Assembly: GCA_021154985.1 (NCBI GenBank)
Contig: JAJNQE010000012.1
Location: forward strand, 1-64,000
Direction of reading: 5' to 3'
DNA length: 64,000 bases
Source: Hydrogenophaga sp.
GTDB lineage: Bacteria > Pseudomonadota > Gammaproteobacteria > Burkholderiales > Burkholderiaceae_C
Shown here in pieces: positions 16,426-23,891 of the stretch (the stretch's first letter is position 1; every line of letters starts with the position of its first letter). The position numbers and the translations under genes are program-made. The notes under the pieces are model-generated. The model was not told where the DNA came from. It worked only from the letters and a program-made list of their open reading frames with translations, and did no database searches.

Positions 16426-17048
16426 CCCCGCACCTGGACGCCAAGATCTACCTGGTTGATGACGATGCGGGCGTGCGCGAGGCGCTGGCCTGGCTGCTGC
16501 GCACGCGTCGCCTGGTGAGCGATGGCTACGACAGCGCCGAAGCCTTCCTGGCCGACGCCAGCGTCTTGCAGCACGAGCCCACCGCGCCGTGCTGCGTGCT
16601 GCTGGATGTGCGCATGCCCGGCATGAGCGGGCTGGCCGCCTTCGAGCTGTTGCAAGCCCTGCCCTGGCAAGCCTGCTTGCCGGTGATCTTTCTCTCCGGT
16701 CATGCCGACGTGGCCACGGCGGTGGACGCGGTCAAGCGGGGGGCCTTCGATTTCTGCGAGAAGCCTTTTTCCGACAACGCGCTGGTCGACCGCGTGGAGC
16801 GTGCGCTGGAACAGTCGGCCCAGGTGCTGGCCCAGCGCCGCGTGCAACGCGAGCTGCAGCAGCGCCTGGAAAGCCTCACCGAGCGCGAGCGGGCGGTGAT
16901 GGACCTGGTGGTCGCCGGCCTGCCCAACAAGCTGGTGGCCGACCAGCTCAACATCAGCGTGCGCACGGTGGAGGTTCACCGCTCGCGCGTGTTCGACAAG
17001 ATGGGCGTGAAGTCGGCCGTGGAGCTGGCCAATGCCCTGCGGCCTTGA
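16422..17048 (+). CDS. FixJ/NarL-type response regulator with LuxR HTH
   Basis: 208 residues from the ATG at 16422, which overlaps the kinase stop. The receiver domain has the DDD acidic cluster (IYLVDDDAGVREAL), the phosphorylated Asp in VLLDVRMPGMSG (near residue 60), and a Ser and Lys switch pair in FLSGHAD and CEKPFSD. The C-terminal LuxR helix-turn-helix spans LTERERAVMDLVVAGLPNK through VRTVEVHRSRVFDKMGV. It is the cognate partner of the adjacent kinase. The target genes are not evident. Confidence 0.94.
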   Translation: MTPHLDAKIYLVDDDAGVREALAWLLRTRRLVSDGYDSAEAFLADASVLQHEPTAPCCVLLDVRMPGMSGLAAFELLQALPWQACLPVIFLSGHADVATAVDAVKRGAFDFCEKPFSDNALVDRVERALEQSAQVLAQRRVQRELQQRLESLTERERAVMDLVVAGLPNKLVADQLNISVRTVEVHRSRVFDKMGVKSAVELANALRP

Positions 17049-17063
17049 CGGTCCCCGGTGGCT

Positions 17064-17225
17064 TCAGGGCTCACCCGTCTTGTCTTTTCCTTTGAGCGCG
17101 TCGAGCTTCTGGCGCTCCACCTCCTCGGGCAGCTCGCCACCCTTGCGCCCTGAAAACATGGTCCACCACACGATGAACACCAACAACACCAGCGCGCCAA
17201 GCGCTTCAAGCAACAACAAGGTCAT
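17064..17225 (-). CDS. Small single-pass membrane protein, unknown function
   Basis: 53 residues: an N-terminal hydrophobic helix (TLLLLEALGALVLLVFIVWW) followed by a charged tail rich in Glu and Lys. The shape (short N-terminus, one TM, cytoplasmic tail) is that of a genuine small inner-membrane protein, although I do not recognise a named family. Its ATG at 17225 shares the palindromic CATG with the oppositely oriented mltA start at 17224. That is unusual and leaves one of the two starts open to question. Confidence 0.6.
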   Translation of the reverse strand: MTLLLLEALGALVLLVFIVWWTMFSGRKGGELPEEVERQKLDALKGKDKTGEP

Positions 17226-18399
17226 GGGTCTCTTCAGTCGGGTTTCTCGGTCGATCGTCAGGGTGGGCGCAAGCGGGGTGATTGTAGGAAGCCTGGTCTC
17301 CTGCGCCATCGGCCCGGTGCAGAGCCCCGCACCCGGCACCCGGCCCGGCCCCGCCGTGGTCACGGCGCCGGCAGACGCGGGCACGCTGCCGCCCGCGATT
17401 CAACGGGGCAAGAGCCGCTGGACGCCGGTGCCCTGGAGCGAGCTGCCGGGCTGGGGACAGGACAGCCTGCACGAGGCCTGGAACGCCTGGGTGCGGGGCT
17501 GCGAGCGCCCCGCGCCCGGCCAAGCCGGCCCCTGCGCCGAGTTGCGCCAGCTCGCCATCGGCACGCCCGCCGAGCAGCAGGCCTGGGTGATGCGCCGTTT
17601 TCAGCCTTACCGTGTGACCGAGCCCGATGGCAGCCTGCCCGATGGCCTGCTCACCGGCTACTACGAACCCATCATGGCCGCCAGCCGCGTGCCCACCGCC
17701 ACGCACCGCACGCCGCTTTATTCACCACCCGCCGGCCTGCCGTCCGGGCAACCCTGGTACAGCCGCCAGGAGATCGACACCCTGCCTGCTGCGCAAGCCG
17801 CGTTGCAGGGCCGCGCCGTGGCCTGGCTGGCCGACCCGATCGACGCGCTGATCCTGCAGATCCAGGGCTCGGGGCGGCTCAACGTGGTGGAGGCCGACGG
17901 CCGGACACGCCAGGTGCGCGTGGCGTTTGCCGCGCACAACGGTCAGCCCTACCAGAGTGTGGGCCGCTGGCTGCTCGACCAGGGCGCGATCCGCGAAGCG
18001 TCCTGGGCGTCCATCAAGGCCTGGGCCGCGCAGAACCCGCAGCGCCTGAACGAAATGCTGTGGAGCAACCCACGCACGGTGTTCTTTCGCGAAGAAGCCT
18101 TGTCCGAATTTGACGCCCGCTTCGGCCCACGCGGTGCGCAAGGTGTGCCGCTCACACCGGGCCGCTCGATCGCGGTCGACCCGCAAAGCATTCCCTACGG
18201 CACCCCCGTCTGGCTGGCTTCACAGGGGGCGACCCTGAACGTGCAGAAACTCGTGATGGCGCAAGACACGGGCGGCGCCATCGTGGGCGCGGTGCGCGCC
18301 GACCTGTTCACCGGCTGGGGCGGCTGGAGCGACGAGGCCTACCTCACGGCGGCGGCGCTCAAGCAGCCGCTGCAGATGTGGGTCTTGGTGCCAAGGTAG
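17224..18399 (+). CDS. mltA: Membrane-bound lytic murein transglycosylase A
   Basis: 391 residues. A lipoprotein signal ends in the lipobox LVSC (Cys near residue 27), predicting an outer-membrane lipoprotein. Family features include LTGYYEPIM, the IQGSGRL segment, and the C-terminal 3D domain with the catalytic Asp in AQDTGGAIVG (near residue 348) and ADLFTGWG. It cleaves peptidoglycan glycan strands to 1,6-anhydromuropeptides. AmpG, encoded 20 kb away in this window, would import such products. The ATG at 17224 places the signal peptide at the N-terminus; earlier in-frame starts would add residues with no signal character. Confidence 0.93.
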   Translation: MGLFSRVSRSIVRVGASGVIVGSLVSCAIGPVQSPAPGTRPGPAVVTAPADAGTLPPAIQRGKSRWTPVPWSELPGWGQDSLHEAWNAWVRGCERPAPGQAGPCAELRQLAIGTPAEQQAWVMRRFQPYRVTEPDGSLPDGLLTGYYEPIMAASRVPTATHRTPLYSPPAGLPSGQPWYSRQEIDTLPAAQAALQGRAVAWLADPIDALILQIQGSGRLNVVEADGRTRQVRVAFAAHNGQPYQSVGRWLLDQGAIREASWASIKAWAAQNPQRLNEMLWSNPRTVFFREEALSEFDARFGPRGAQGVPLTPGRSIAVDPQSIPYGTPVWLASQGATLNVQKLVMAQDTGGAIVGAVRADLFTGWGGWSDEAYLTAAALKQPLQMWVLVPR

Positions 18400-18400
18400 T

Positions 18401-18503
18401 GCGCAGCGGCGGAGCGTGGGGGTACGGTTTTGCCGCCGGGCCGCCCCAAGGCAAAACAGCCCCCGTGGGGGGCAGCGACCCGCGCAGCGGCGGAGCGTGG
18501 GGG
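18401..18503. repeat. Two direct copies of a 22-base repeat flanking GC-rich hairpins
   Basis: The same 22 bases, beginning GCGCAGCGGCGGAGCG and ending in five G, occur at 18401-18422 and 18482-18503. Between them are further G/C-rich inverted segments such as GCCCCC-GT-GGGGGC. The element fills the convergent gap between mltA and the last gene of the fimbria-like operon, so it may end transcription from both sides. A third copy, inverted and with one mismatch, lies at 40081-40102. It resembles the REP-like intergenic elements found in Comamonadaceae. Confidence 0.75.
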
Positions 18504-18508
18504 CGTTC

Positions 18509-18985
18509 TCAGAGCGCTGTGATGTCGGTCTGCACGGGCCAACGCAGCGACTGCATGCTGCTGTTGCTGGTGGCCTCGAACTCGTGCAGCAGCAGCAGCG
18601 TGTAGCGGCCTGGGCGCGGTGTGCAGAGCCGGTAACCGTCACTCACCGGGCTGAGCGTGATGCCGCCGGTTTGCTCGGTCTGCAGGCGCCACGCTTCCAC
18701 GTCAGCGGTGTTCATGCGCAGCGTGACGCAAAAGCCGCGCTTCATGTTGGAGAGCACCACCAGCCGCTGCTCGGCGCTCCAGTCACCGCCGACGATGGGG
18801 GTCAGCTGCGAAGGGTGGCTGTTCTCCAGCACCCGCATCACGGCCGGAACGGTGATGCTGATGCGCAGCGAGGCGCTGGCGCCGCCGGGACCCGCCACGA
18901 CGGATTCACCCACGCTGGTGGCCGGTGCCGTGAGCAGGGCAGCCGTCGTGAGGCAGGCGATGAGCGGGCGCAATGAGCGGGACAT
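18509..18985 (-). CDS. Exported pilin-like protein, last gene of the fimbria-like operon
   Basis: 158 residues with a signal peptide (about 1-24, AALLTAPATSVG). The mature start ASLRISITVPAVMRV resembles ARLNLQVVIPGFIAL of the first operon gene, which suggests a pilin-related beta-sandwich. Two cysteines (GFCVTL and RLCTPR) could form a disulfide. It lies 72 bases downstream of the outer-membrane barrel gene on the same strand. I do not recognise a named family; a minor or tip subunit is the inference. Confidence 0.65.
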   Translation of the reverse strand: MSRSLRPLIACLTTAALLTAPATSVGESVVAGPGGASASLRISITVPAVMRVLENSHPSQLTPIVGGDWSAEQRLVVLSNMKRGFCVTLRMNTADVEAWRLQTEQTGGITLSPVSDGYRLCTPRPGRYTLLLLHEFEATSNSSMQSLRWPVQTDITAL

Positions 18986-19057
18986 GTCCCACTATCGGCC
19001 CGCCGGGCGAGAACTTGAGTCGCCGCGCGCAGGCTCAAACGGGTCGGGCCGCAGCGA

Positions 19058-21037
19058 TCATTCGCTGCGCTGCACCGGAATGGTCAGCGAGACGTTCTCG
19101 CGCAGGCGCACATCCACCCGGGTCTGTCCTTCGCCCACCACGTTCCAGGGCAGGGGCAGCGTGTCCGAGCGCACGCTCACCGTGCGCGGCCCGCTGGCCA
19201 CGAAGGGAAACTCGAACCGACCCTGGTTGTCGGTGCGCACCACGTAGCGGTTGTCGAGGAACACGGAGACGTTGGGCACGCCGGTCTCGCTGGCTTCCTG
19301 GGTGCCGCTGCGGTTGTTGTCGAAATACACGACACCTTCGATGCGGCCGCCGCCGTCGGCCGCCTTGCCACCCAGGGGCACGTTGCGGCTGCCGGCTTCG
19401 AGCTCGTAGCGCAGCACCGCGTAGACCGAGCGGTCCGAGTCGGCGAGGACCAGTGGCAGCGGCGCCAGCGGGTCCAGTGGGTTGTTGAGGCGGCTGCGTC
19501 CGATGGAGCGGTTGTAGTTGCCCTCCAGGCTCCAGCGTGTGTCGATGCGCCACTGGGCGCCCAGGTTGAGGTTGTGGCGCACCTGTCCGGTGTTGCTGCG
19601 CTCGGTGTTGAAAATGCCGCGCAGGCTGGCTTTGCCACTCAGGGGCATGGCCATGCTCATGGCACCGCGCAAGGTGGTCTCGGCGGTCTGAAACTCGGTG
19701 GCGTCGTACACGGTGGAGCCCAGGCTGGTGGAGAGGGCCCAGCCTTGCGGCACGCCCCATTCCTGGTCCCAGGTGATGCCCCGCGAGTCGGCCTGGCTGT
19801 CGTCGCCAGTGACTTCCAGGCGCAGGCCGCTGGCGCCCCAGCCGTTCTGGAAACGCCAGTCGGCGTAGGTGCTCCAGGCGTTCCCGTTGAAGCGGCGAAT
19901 GGCCGTGCCCACACCCAGGGCGTTGTCGCGGTTGAGCCGCCAGCGCGCCGACCCGGTGGCAAAAAAGCCACTGCCGCGGGTGCCCGAGATCGTGTCCAGC
20001 CAGTCGACCGAGCCCTCGGCAGACCACTGTCGAGTGCGCCAGCTCGATCGCAGGTAGGCCCCCACGATGTTGTTGGCCATGGGCAGGTTCGCCCAACTCA
20101 GGTCGGGCTCCAGCCGGTAAGCGCCTGCGCCGTGGCGGCGCGGACCATCGTCCCATTCACCGTCGATCCAGTAACCGTTGCGGCCACCGCGCAGGTTGCT
20201 GGCCTGCGTGTTCATGACCTGGCCCTGGATGCGGTGCTCCGCGCCCTGGTGCCTGAGCGCCAGCAAGGTGGAGTTGGCATCGACGAGGTCACCGGGCTGC
20301 TGGGGCGTGTCGAACGTGGACACGCCGCGCGCGTCTTCGTGCCGTACGGCGCCGGTCCAGCCCTGGCTGGACAACGCGCCGGTCTCTGCCGCGCCGACCT
20401 GCCACTGCCCGCCCAGGGTGGTGCGCCGTCCCGGCAAGCCTCGAAAGCCGCTCGCGGGCAGGAACGTCAGTTGACCCGGCTCGCCGGTGGCGGCCTGCAA
20501 CTGCACACCCCGGCCCGGGTTGCCCCACTCGGTGCTCAGCCCTTGCAGGATGCTCGAGGGCAGGTACACGCGCGACGGCAGACGCGTGAGATCGGGCGCG
20601 GGCGAATTGATCACACCCACTTCGTTGCTCACCAGCCAGCCGCCTTCGAGCGGCATGGCGCGCTGGCGCAGCGTGAGGGTGCCGTTGCTGCCGCGGGGCG
20701 CGTAGGTGCCATCGATCGACAGCGCGCCGTGGTTGGGCGTTTCGACAAGACCGTAGATGCCGTAGCCAATCCGGACGGCGTGCGTCTGGTCAAAGGGTTC
20801 GGTGCCCAGCCGCGTCTCAAGCCGCAGAAAGCGTGGCGGGCCTTCGGGGTTGTACGTGTAGGCCTCGGCCTCGGTGGCGGGCTCGGGCGTCAGGTTCTCG
20901 ATCACCCGGTCCACGTAGGCGGTGGCGGGGGTGCTCGCGTTGGGCGCGGCGTTTTGCGCCCAGGCACCGGGCAGCGGGGTCGCGAACGCCAGGAGGGCCA
21001 GCAGGCAGCGAGATGGGTGCGTCACCCCGCCCCTCAT
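19058..21037 (-). CDS. Outer-membrane beta-barrel protein with C-terminal prealbumin-like domain (usher-like)
   Basis: 659 residues from the ATG at 21037, which overlaps the chaperone stop (ATGA). A signal peptide (LLALLAFATPLPGAWA) is followed by a long region of alternating short strands rich in Trp, Tyr, Gly and Arg, as in outer-membrane barrels (for example SAEGSVDWLDTISGTRG and WRIDTRWSLEGNYNRS). The C-terminal part (about residues 565-655) is an SdrD-B/carboxypeptidase-regulatory type sandwich: GVVYFDNNRSGTQEASE, then VRTDNQGRFEFPFVASG. It is shorter than classical PapC ushers (~800-850) and I cannot see their plug. Its place between an Ig-like chaperone and pilin-like genes argues for an usher-like role. 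Function is inferred. Confidence 0.65.
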   Translation of the reverse strand: MRGGVTHPSRCLLALLAFATPLPGAWAQNAAPNASTPATAYVDRVIENLTPEPATEAEAYTYNPEGPPRFLRLETRLGTEPFDQTHAVRIGYGIYGLVETPNHGALSIDGTYAPRGSNGTLTLRQRAMPLEGGWLVSNEVGVINSPAPDLTRLPSRVYLPSSILQGLSTEWGNPGRGVQLQAATGEPGQLTFLPASGFRGLPGRRTTLGGQWQVGAAETGALSSQGWTGAVRHEDARGVSTFDTPQQPGDLVDANSTLLALRHQGAEHRIQGQVMNTQASNLRGGRNGYWIDGEWDDGPRRHGAGAYRLEPDLSWANLPMANNIVGAYLRSSWRTRQWSAEGSVDWLDTISGTRGSGFFATGSARWRLNRDNALGVGTAIRRFNGNAWSTYADWRFQNGWGASGLRLEVTGDDSQADSRGITWDQEWGVPQGWALSTSLGSTVYDATEFQTAETTLRGAMSMAMPLSGKASLRGIFNTERSNTGQVRHNLNLGAQWRIDTRWSLEGNYNRSIGRSRLNNPLDPLAPLPLVLADSDRSVYAVLRYELEAGSRNVPLGGKAADGGGRIEGVVYFDNNRSGTQEASETGVPNVSVFLDNRYVVRTDNQGRFEFPFVASGPRTVSVRSDTLPLPWNVVGEGQTRVDVRLRENVSLTIPVQRSE

Positions 21038-21864
21038 GGGGTCAAGCTGGCGTCCAGCGGCAGGCGGTTCGTGCCCCACTCGAGGTTGCCTTTGATGGTG
21101 AGCGGGAAACGGATCTCGCGGGCGGGCTTGCCTTCTTCGGCCACCGGGTTGATCGTCACGGCACGCACTTCGCCCGCCAGGATGGGCAGGTCGGCGGGCG
21201 CCATTTCAAAGCGCTCTCCGGTGGCATCGGTGCCGTTCAAAAAACCTTCGAGCCGGCCGTGGGCGTTGCCGCGGTTGCGCACTTCAACCACCGGCGTTGG
21301 CTTGCCATCGACCATGGACACCTTCGTGCCCACCAGTTCCAGCCGAGGTGCCGCGCCGCCGATGGCCGCGTACACCACCACGCCAATGCGCCCGCTCACC
21401 GGCATGTTCAGGTTGCCCCGTGCCTGTGCGGCGTCCAGGCCCTCCACCATGATCGCGAAACGGCATTCCCGGGCCGTCGTGCCGGGTGGGGGGGTGATCT
21501 CGAAACGGTAGCGGTAGCGCGCGCCGGGCTCGATCACCAGATCTCGCCGCTCGATCGCCACCCAGGGGCGGCAGCTGTCGGCAGCGAGTGCTTCGCTGAA
21601 GGTCACCGAGTTGTCGGCGTTCAGCGTCCAGTCACTGGTGTAGATGCGGAAGTTGCCTTTTTGCTGGCCAACGTGCTGGATTTCGATGACCTGACGCAGC
21701 GACTGACCGGCCGTGACCTGCACTTCAAAACGCGGCGGTGTGATGTAGGCCGCGAAACCTTGGGCCTGCCCGGTCAGCGGGGCGATGGCCAGCAGGCCTG
21801 CGCAGGCCCAACCCGGCAGCGTATGTGGTGCACGAAGCAGGAATCTTGGGATCGCACAAGGCAT
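21034..21864 (-). CDS. Periplasmic Ig-like fimbrial-type chaperone
   Basis: 276 residues. The signal peptide ends near TGQAQG. The start of the mature protein, AAYITPPRFEVQVTAGQSLRQVIEIQHVG, fits the first strands of a PapD-like domain. FRIYTSDWTLN and the later ARECRFAIMVEGLDA support a two-domain chaperone, with a second Ig-like part from about residue 165 (LVGTKVSMVDGKPTPVVEV). It probably binds the pilin-like subunits of this operon in the periplasm and hands them to the outer-membrane barrel. The stop overlaps the barrel start. It is divergent from classical FimC, so the assignment rests on fold-like features and context. Confidence 0.7.
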   Translation of the reverse strand: MPCAIPRFLLRAPHTLPGWACAGLLAIAPLTGQAQGFAAYITPPRFEVQVTAGQSLRQVIEIQHVGQQKGNFRIYTSDWTLNADNSVTFSEALAADSCRPWVAIERRDLVIEPGARYRYRFEITPPPGTTARECRFAIMVEGLDAAQARGNLNMPVSGRIGVVVYAAIGGAAPRLELVGTKVSMVDGKPTPVVEVRNRGNAHGRLEGFLNGTDATGERFEMAPADLPILAGEVRAVTINPVAEEGKPAREIRFPLTIKGNLEWGTNRLPLDASLTP

Positions 21865-21871
21865 GGCGGAG

Positions 21872-22333
21872 TCAGTCGACGTCGAGTTCGAAGTGGAAGT
21901 TCAGGCGCCGGCTGTTGGAAGTCCAGTCGGCGTTGGAGCGCAGGCGCACCTGCATCTGGTCTTCGAGCGTGGCGCCGGGGATGGTACCGGCGAAGACCAG
22001 GGTGCGCTCGCCGGACACCAGTCGGCCGGGTTGAAGCCGTCCCTGTGTGGTCCAGACCGCTTCGATGGTCGATGCCTCGTCGCGCGGCAGCACCATGTAG
22101 ATGCGCCCGCTGCGGCCCATCCAGTCGCGGGTGTTGATGCGGATGTTGACGCGCACCCAGGCTTCCATGCCGCCCGCGTACGACTGGCCCGGCGTCAGCG
22201 GCAGCCACTGCATCTGCACGTTGGGCGGCACAGTGTGGCTCAACGAATCGTCCAGCCGGTGTGGATTGGCCCACGCCGTGGCGGTCATCAGCCCGCAGGC
22301 CAGCGCCGCGAGAAGGTGCTTGAGCGGCGTCAT
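21872..22333 (-). CDS. Small exported protein of the fimbria-like operon
   Basis: 153 residues with a signal peptide ending near TATAWA. The mature part is beta-rich, with WVRVNIRINTRDWMGRSGRIYM and SNSRRLNFHFELDVD, and has no cysteines. I do not recognise a family. Its ATG overlaps the TGA of the preceding pilin-like gene and its stop lies seven bases before the chaperone start, so it is made together with both. A minor subunit, adaptor or anchoring factor is plausible. Confidence 0.65.
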   Translation of the reverse strand: MTPLKHLLAALACGLMTATAWANPHRLDDSLSHTVPPNVQMQWLPLTPGQSYAGGMEAWVRVNIRINTRDWMGRSGRIYMVLPRDEASTIEAVWTTQGRLQPGRLVSGERTLVFAGTIPGATLEDQMQVRLRSNADWTSNSRRLNFHFELDVD

Positions 22334-22989
22334 GGGCTGCTGAGGGTGTAGGTCACCTGGCCGGTGTAGGTGCCCGCCGCGCGCAGCGCGCTGTTGGCGT
22401 AGCTGAAGGTGTGGCAGTTCTCGATGTACGTGTTGCCCGGTACCGTGGCCAGGGTCTGGGTGCCGCCATTGAAGGTGCCGGGTGGAATGATGTTGGCAAT
22501 GCCGCCGTTGGGTGCCGAGGTGGTCCAGCTGATCTGGCTGATCGGAATCACTTCGCCGGTGGCGGTGTCGGTGAGGTTGGTGGGCGACGAGACCGTGAGC
22601 GTGGCGTTGTTCGGACCGTTGTTGCGGCGGAAGCCCGCGCCGATCATGAGCTGGCTGGCGGGTGTGGGGCAGGTGTTGTTGCCATCACCGTACAGGCTGA
22701 TGTTCTGCGTGCTGTTGCTGGTCATGGCCAGGGCCGCGCCGCTGAGCAGCTGGGCCACGGTGGGCGCCACCGACACCGTGTTGACGATGCCGCTGGTGCC
22801 GGCCGAGCCATTGAGCGTTCCGCTGGAGCCGCTCACAGCCCCATTGCCCACGTGCAGGAACAGCCGCCGCGAGCCCGACGAGATGCTCAACGACCACGCG
22901 TGGGCCGCAGCCACTTCCCCCACGCACAGCAAGACCACGCAGGCGCGTGCGAGGCGTTGCGGTGTGCTGGGGCGGGATACGCGCTTCAT
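22330..22989 (-). CDS. Pilin-like exported protein, second subunit
   Basis: 219 residues. The signal peptide is near residues 1-31 (VVLLCVGEVAAAHA). The mature protein is rich in Ser, Thr, Gly and Asn, with two cysteines (NTCPTP and ENCHTFSY). It ends in AGTYTGQVTYTLSSP, nearly the same C-terminal strand as the first subunit (GAGTYTTQVTYTAVAP). A shared C-terminal strand is typical of subunits that a dedicated chaperone recognises. It is longer than the first subunit and could be a tip or adhesive subunit. Confidence 0.68.
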   Translation of the reverse strand: MKRVSRPSTPQRLARACVVLLCVGEVAAAHAWSLSISSGSRRLFLHVGNGAVSGSSGTLNGSAGTSGIVNTVSVAPTVAQLLSGAALAMTSNSTQNISLYGDGNNTCPTPASQLMIGAGFRRNNGPNNATLTVSSPTNLTDTATGEVIPISQISWTTSAPNGGIANIIPPGTFNGGTQTLATVPGNTYIENCHTFSYANSALRAAGTYTGQVTYTLSSP

Positions 22990-23056
22990 GGCGTGATTGT
23001 GACCAATGTGTGTGCAGGCGATGCCCGGTCAGGCTGGCTGGAGCCACCAAATGCAA

Positions 23057-23086
23057 ACGGAGGGATGCGAATCGCAGGCCCTCCGT
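23057..23086 (-). promoter_or_regulatory. Strong intercistronic hairpin after the first pilin-like gene
   Basis: Outer arms ACGGAGGG (23057-23064) and CCCTCCGT (23079-23086) enclose an inner TGCGA/TCGCA stem. It lies about 48 bases downstream of the first pilin-like gene and before the second, with no T run. A stem-loop here could protect the 3' end of the first subunit's mRNA and make that subunit the most abundant product, as known for the pap operon. This role is inference. Confidence 0.55.
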
Positions 23087-23133
23087 GGTGCGCGACCAGC
23101 GCGCAGGCTGGCCTGTCGGTGTTCACCGATGGA

Positions 23134-23691
23134 TCAGGGCGCCACAGCGGTGTAGGTCACTTGCGTCGTGTAGGTGCCCGCGCCCACGGGAGCGGTTTGA
23201 CCCTGGTGGTTGTAGCTGAACGTCCAGTCGCCGCTGCGGTTGATGATGCGGCCCGCCGTGGGAGTCACGGTGGTGGCCGCCGCGCCGAAGGCCGGGTGGG
23301 TCAGGGTGCCGGAGGTGGCCACTGCGATCCGCGAGAGCGGGATGGAGTCGGGGCCGGAGGTGAGTGCTGCGCCGGCCGACGAGAGGTTCACGTTGCCGAT
23401 GTTGGACTGAAGCGCCACTTGAACCACGCCGCCCGTGGTGGCGGCGATGTTTGCGTCCGCGCCGGCTTGCACGTCGGTCAGCACGAAGTTCACCAGGTCC
23501 ACGGTGTTGGTGTTCGACAGGATGGCACCGGTGCCGACCTTCAGGGCGATGAAACCGGGGATCACGACCTGAAGGTTCAGGCGGGCGTTTGCCGTACCCG
23601 TGCCGGTGACCAACTGCGACTCGGCCGAAGCGAGCAAGGGGGTGGCCAGGGCCAGTGCGAGGGCGGATTTCAGGAGCAGGGCTTTTTTCAC
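23134..23691 (-). CDS. Major pilin-like exported protein, first gene of the fimbria-like operon
   Basis: 185 residues from the GTG at 23691, chosen for the GAAGGA ribosome site just upstream and the ideal signal peptide that follows (KKALLLKSALALALATPLL, cleavage near ASA-ES). The mature protein is small and cysteine-free, rich in Ala, Thr, Val and Asn, with a predicted beta-sandwich. It ends in GAGTYTTQVTYTAVAP, the same C-terminal strand motif as the second subunit. Position, composition and the downstream hairpin suggest the main structural subunit. Its promoter should lie between 23692 and 23891. Confidence 0.7.
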   Translation of the reverse strand: MKKALLLKSALALALATPLLASAESQLVTGTGTANARLNLQVVIPGFIALKVGTGAILSNTNTVDLVNFVLTDVQAGADANIAATTGGVVQVALQSNIGNVNLSSAGAALTSGPDSIPLSRIAVATSGTLTHPAFGAAATTVTPTAGRIINRSGDWTFSYNHQGQTAPVGAGTYTTQVTYTAVAP

Positions 23692-23857
23692 GACATTTCC
23701 TTCGGTTGAAGTGAGGGGGTGTGGGCTGAGCACTTTCTGGTACCTGCTCCACGTGAGGTGTTGGGGCAATGTTACGAAATGGCACAGGCGCTGGGAAGCC
23801 CGCAATGGGAAAAAATTCACATTTCTCAATGACTTACGGCGACTTTGTTACCCAACG

Positions 23858-23873
23858 GTCGAAAATCTTCGAC
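23858..23873. promoter_or_regulatory. Inverted repeat upstream of the pilin-like operon
   Basis: Perfect six-base arms GTCGAA/TTCGAC around AATC. It lies in the 200-base gap between the lrp stop (23892) and the first pilin-like gene. There is no T run on either side, so it could be an operator for the fimbria-like operon or just the 3' hairpin of lrp. Confidence 0.35.
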
Positions 23874-23891
23874 GAATGGACACAAAAATGT

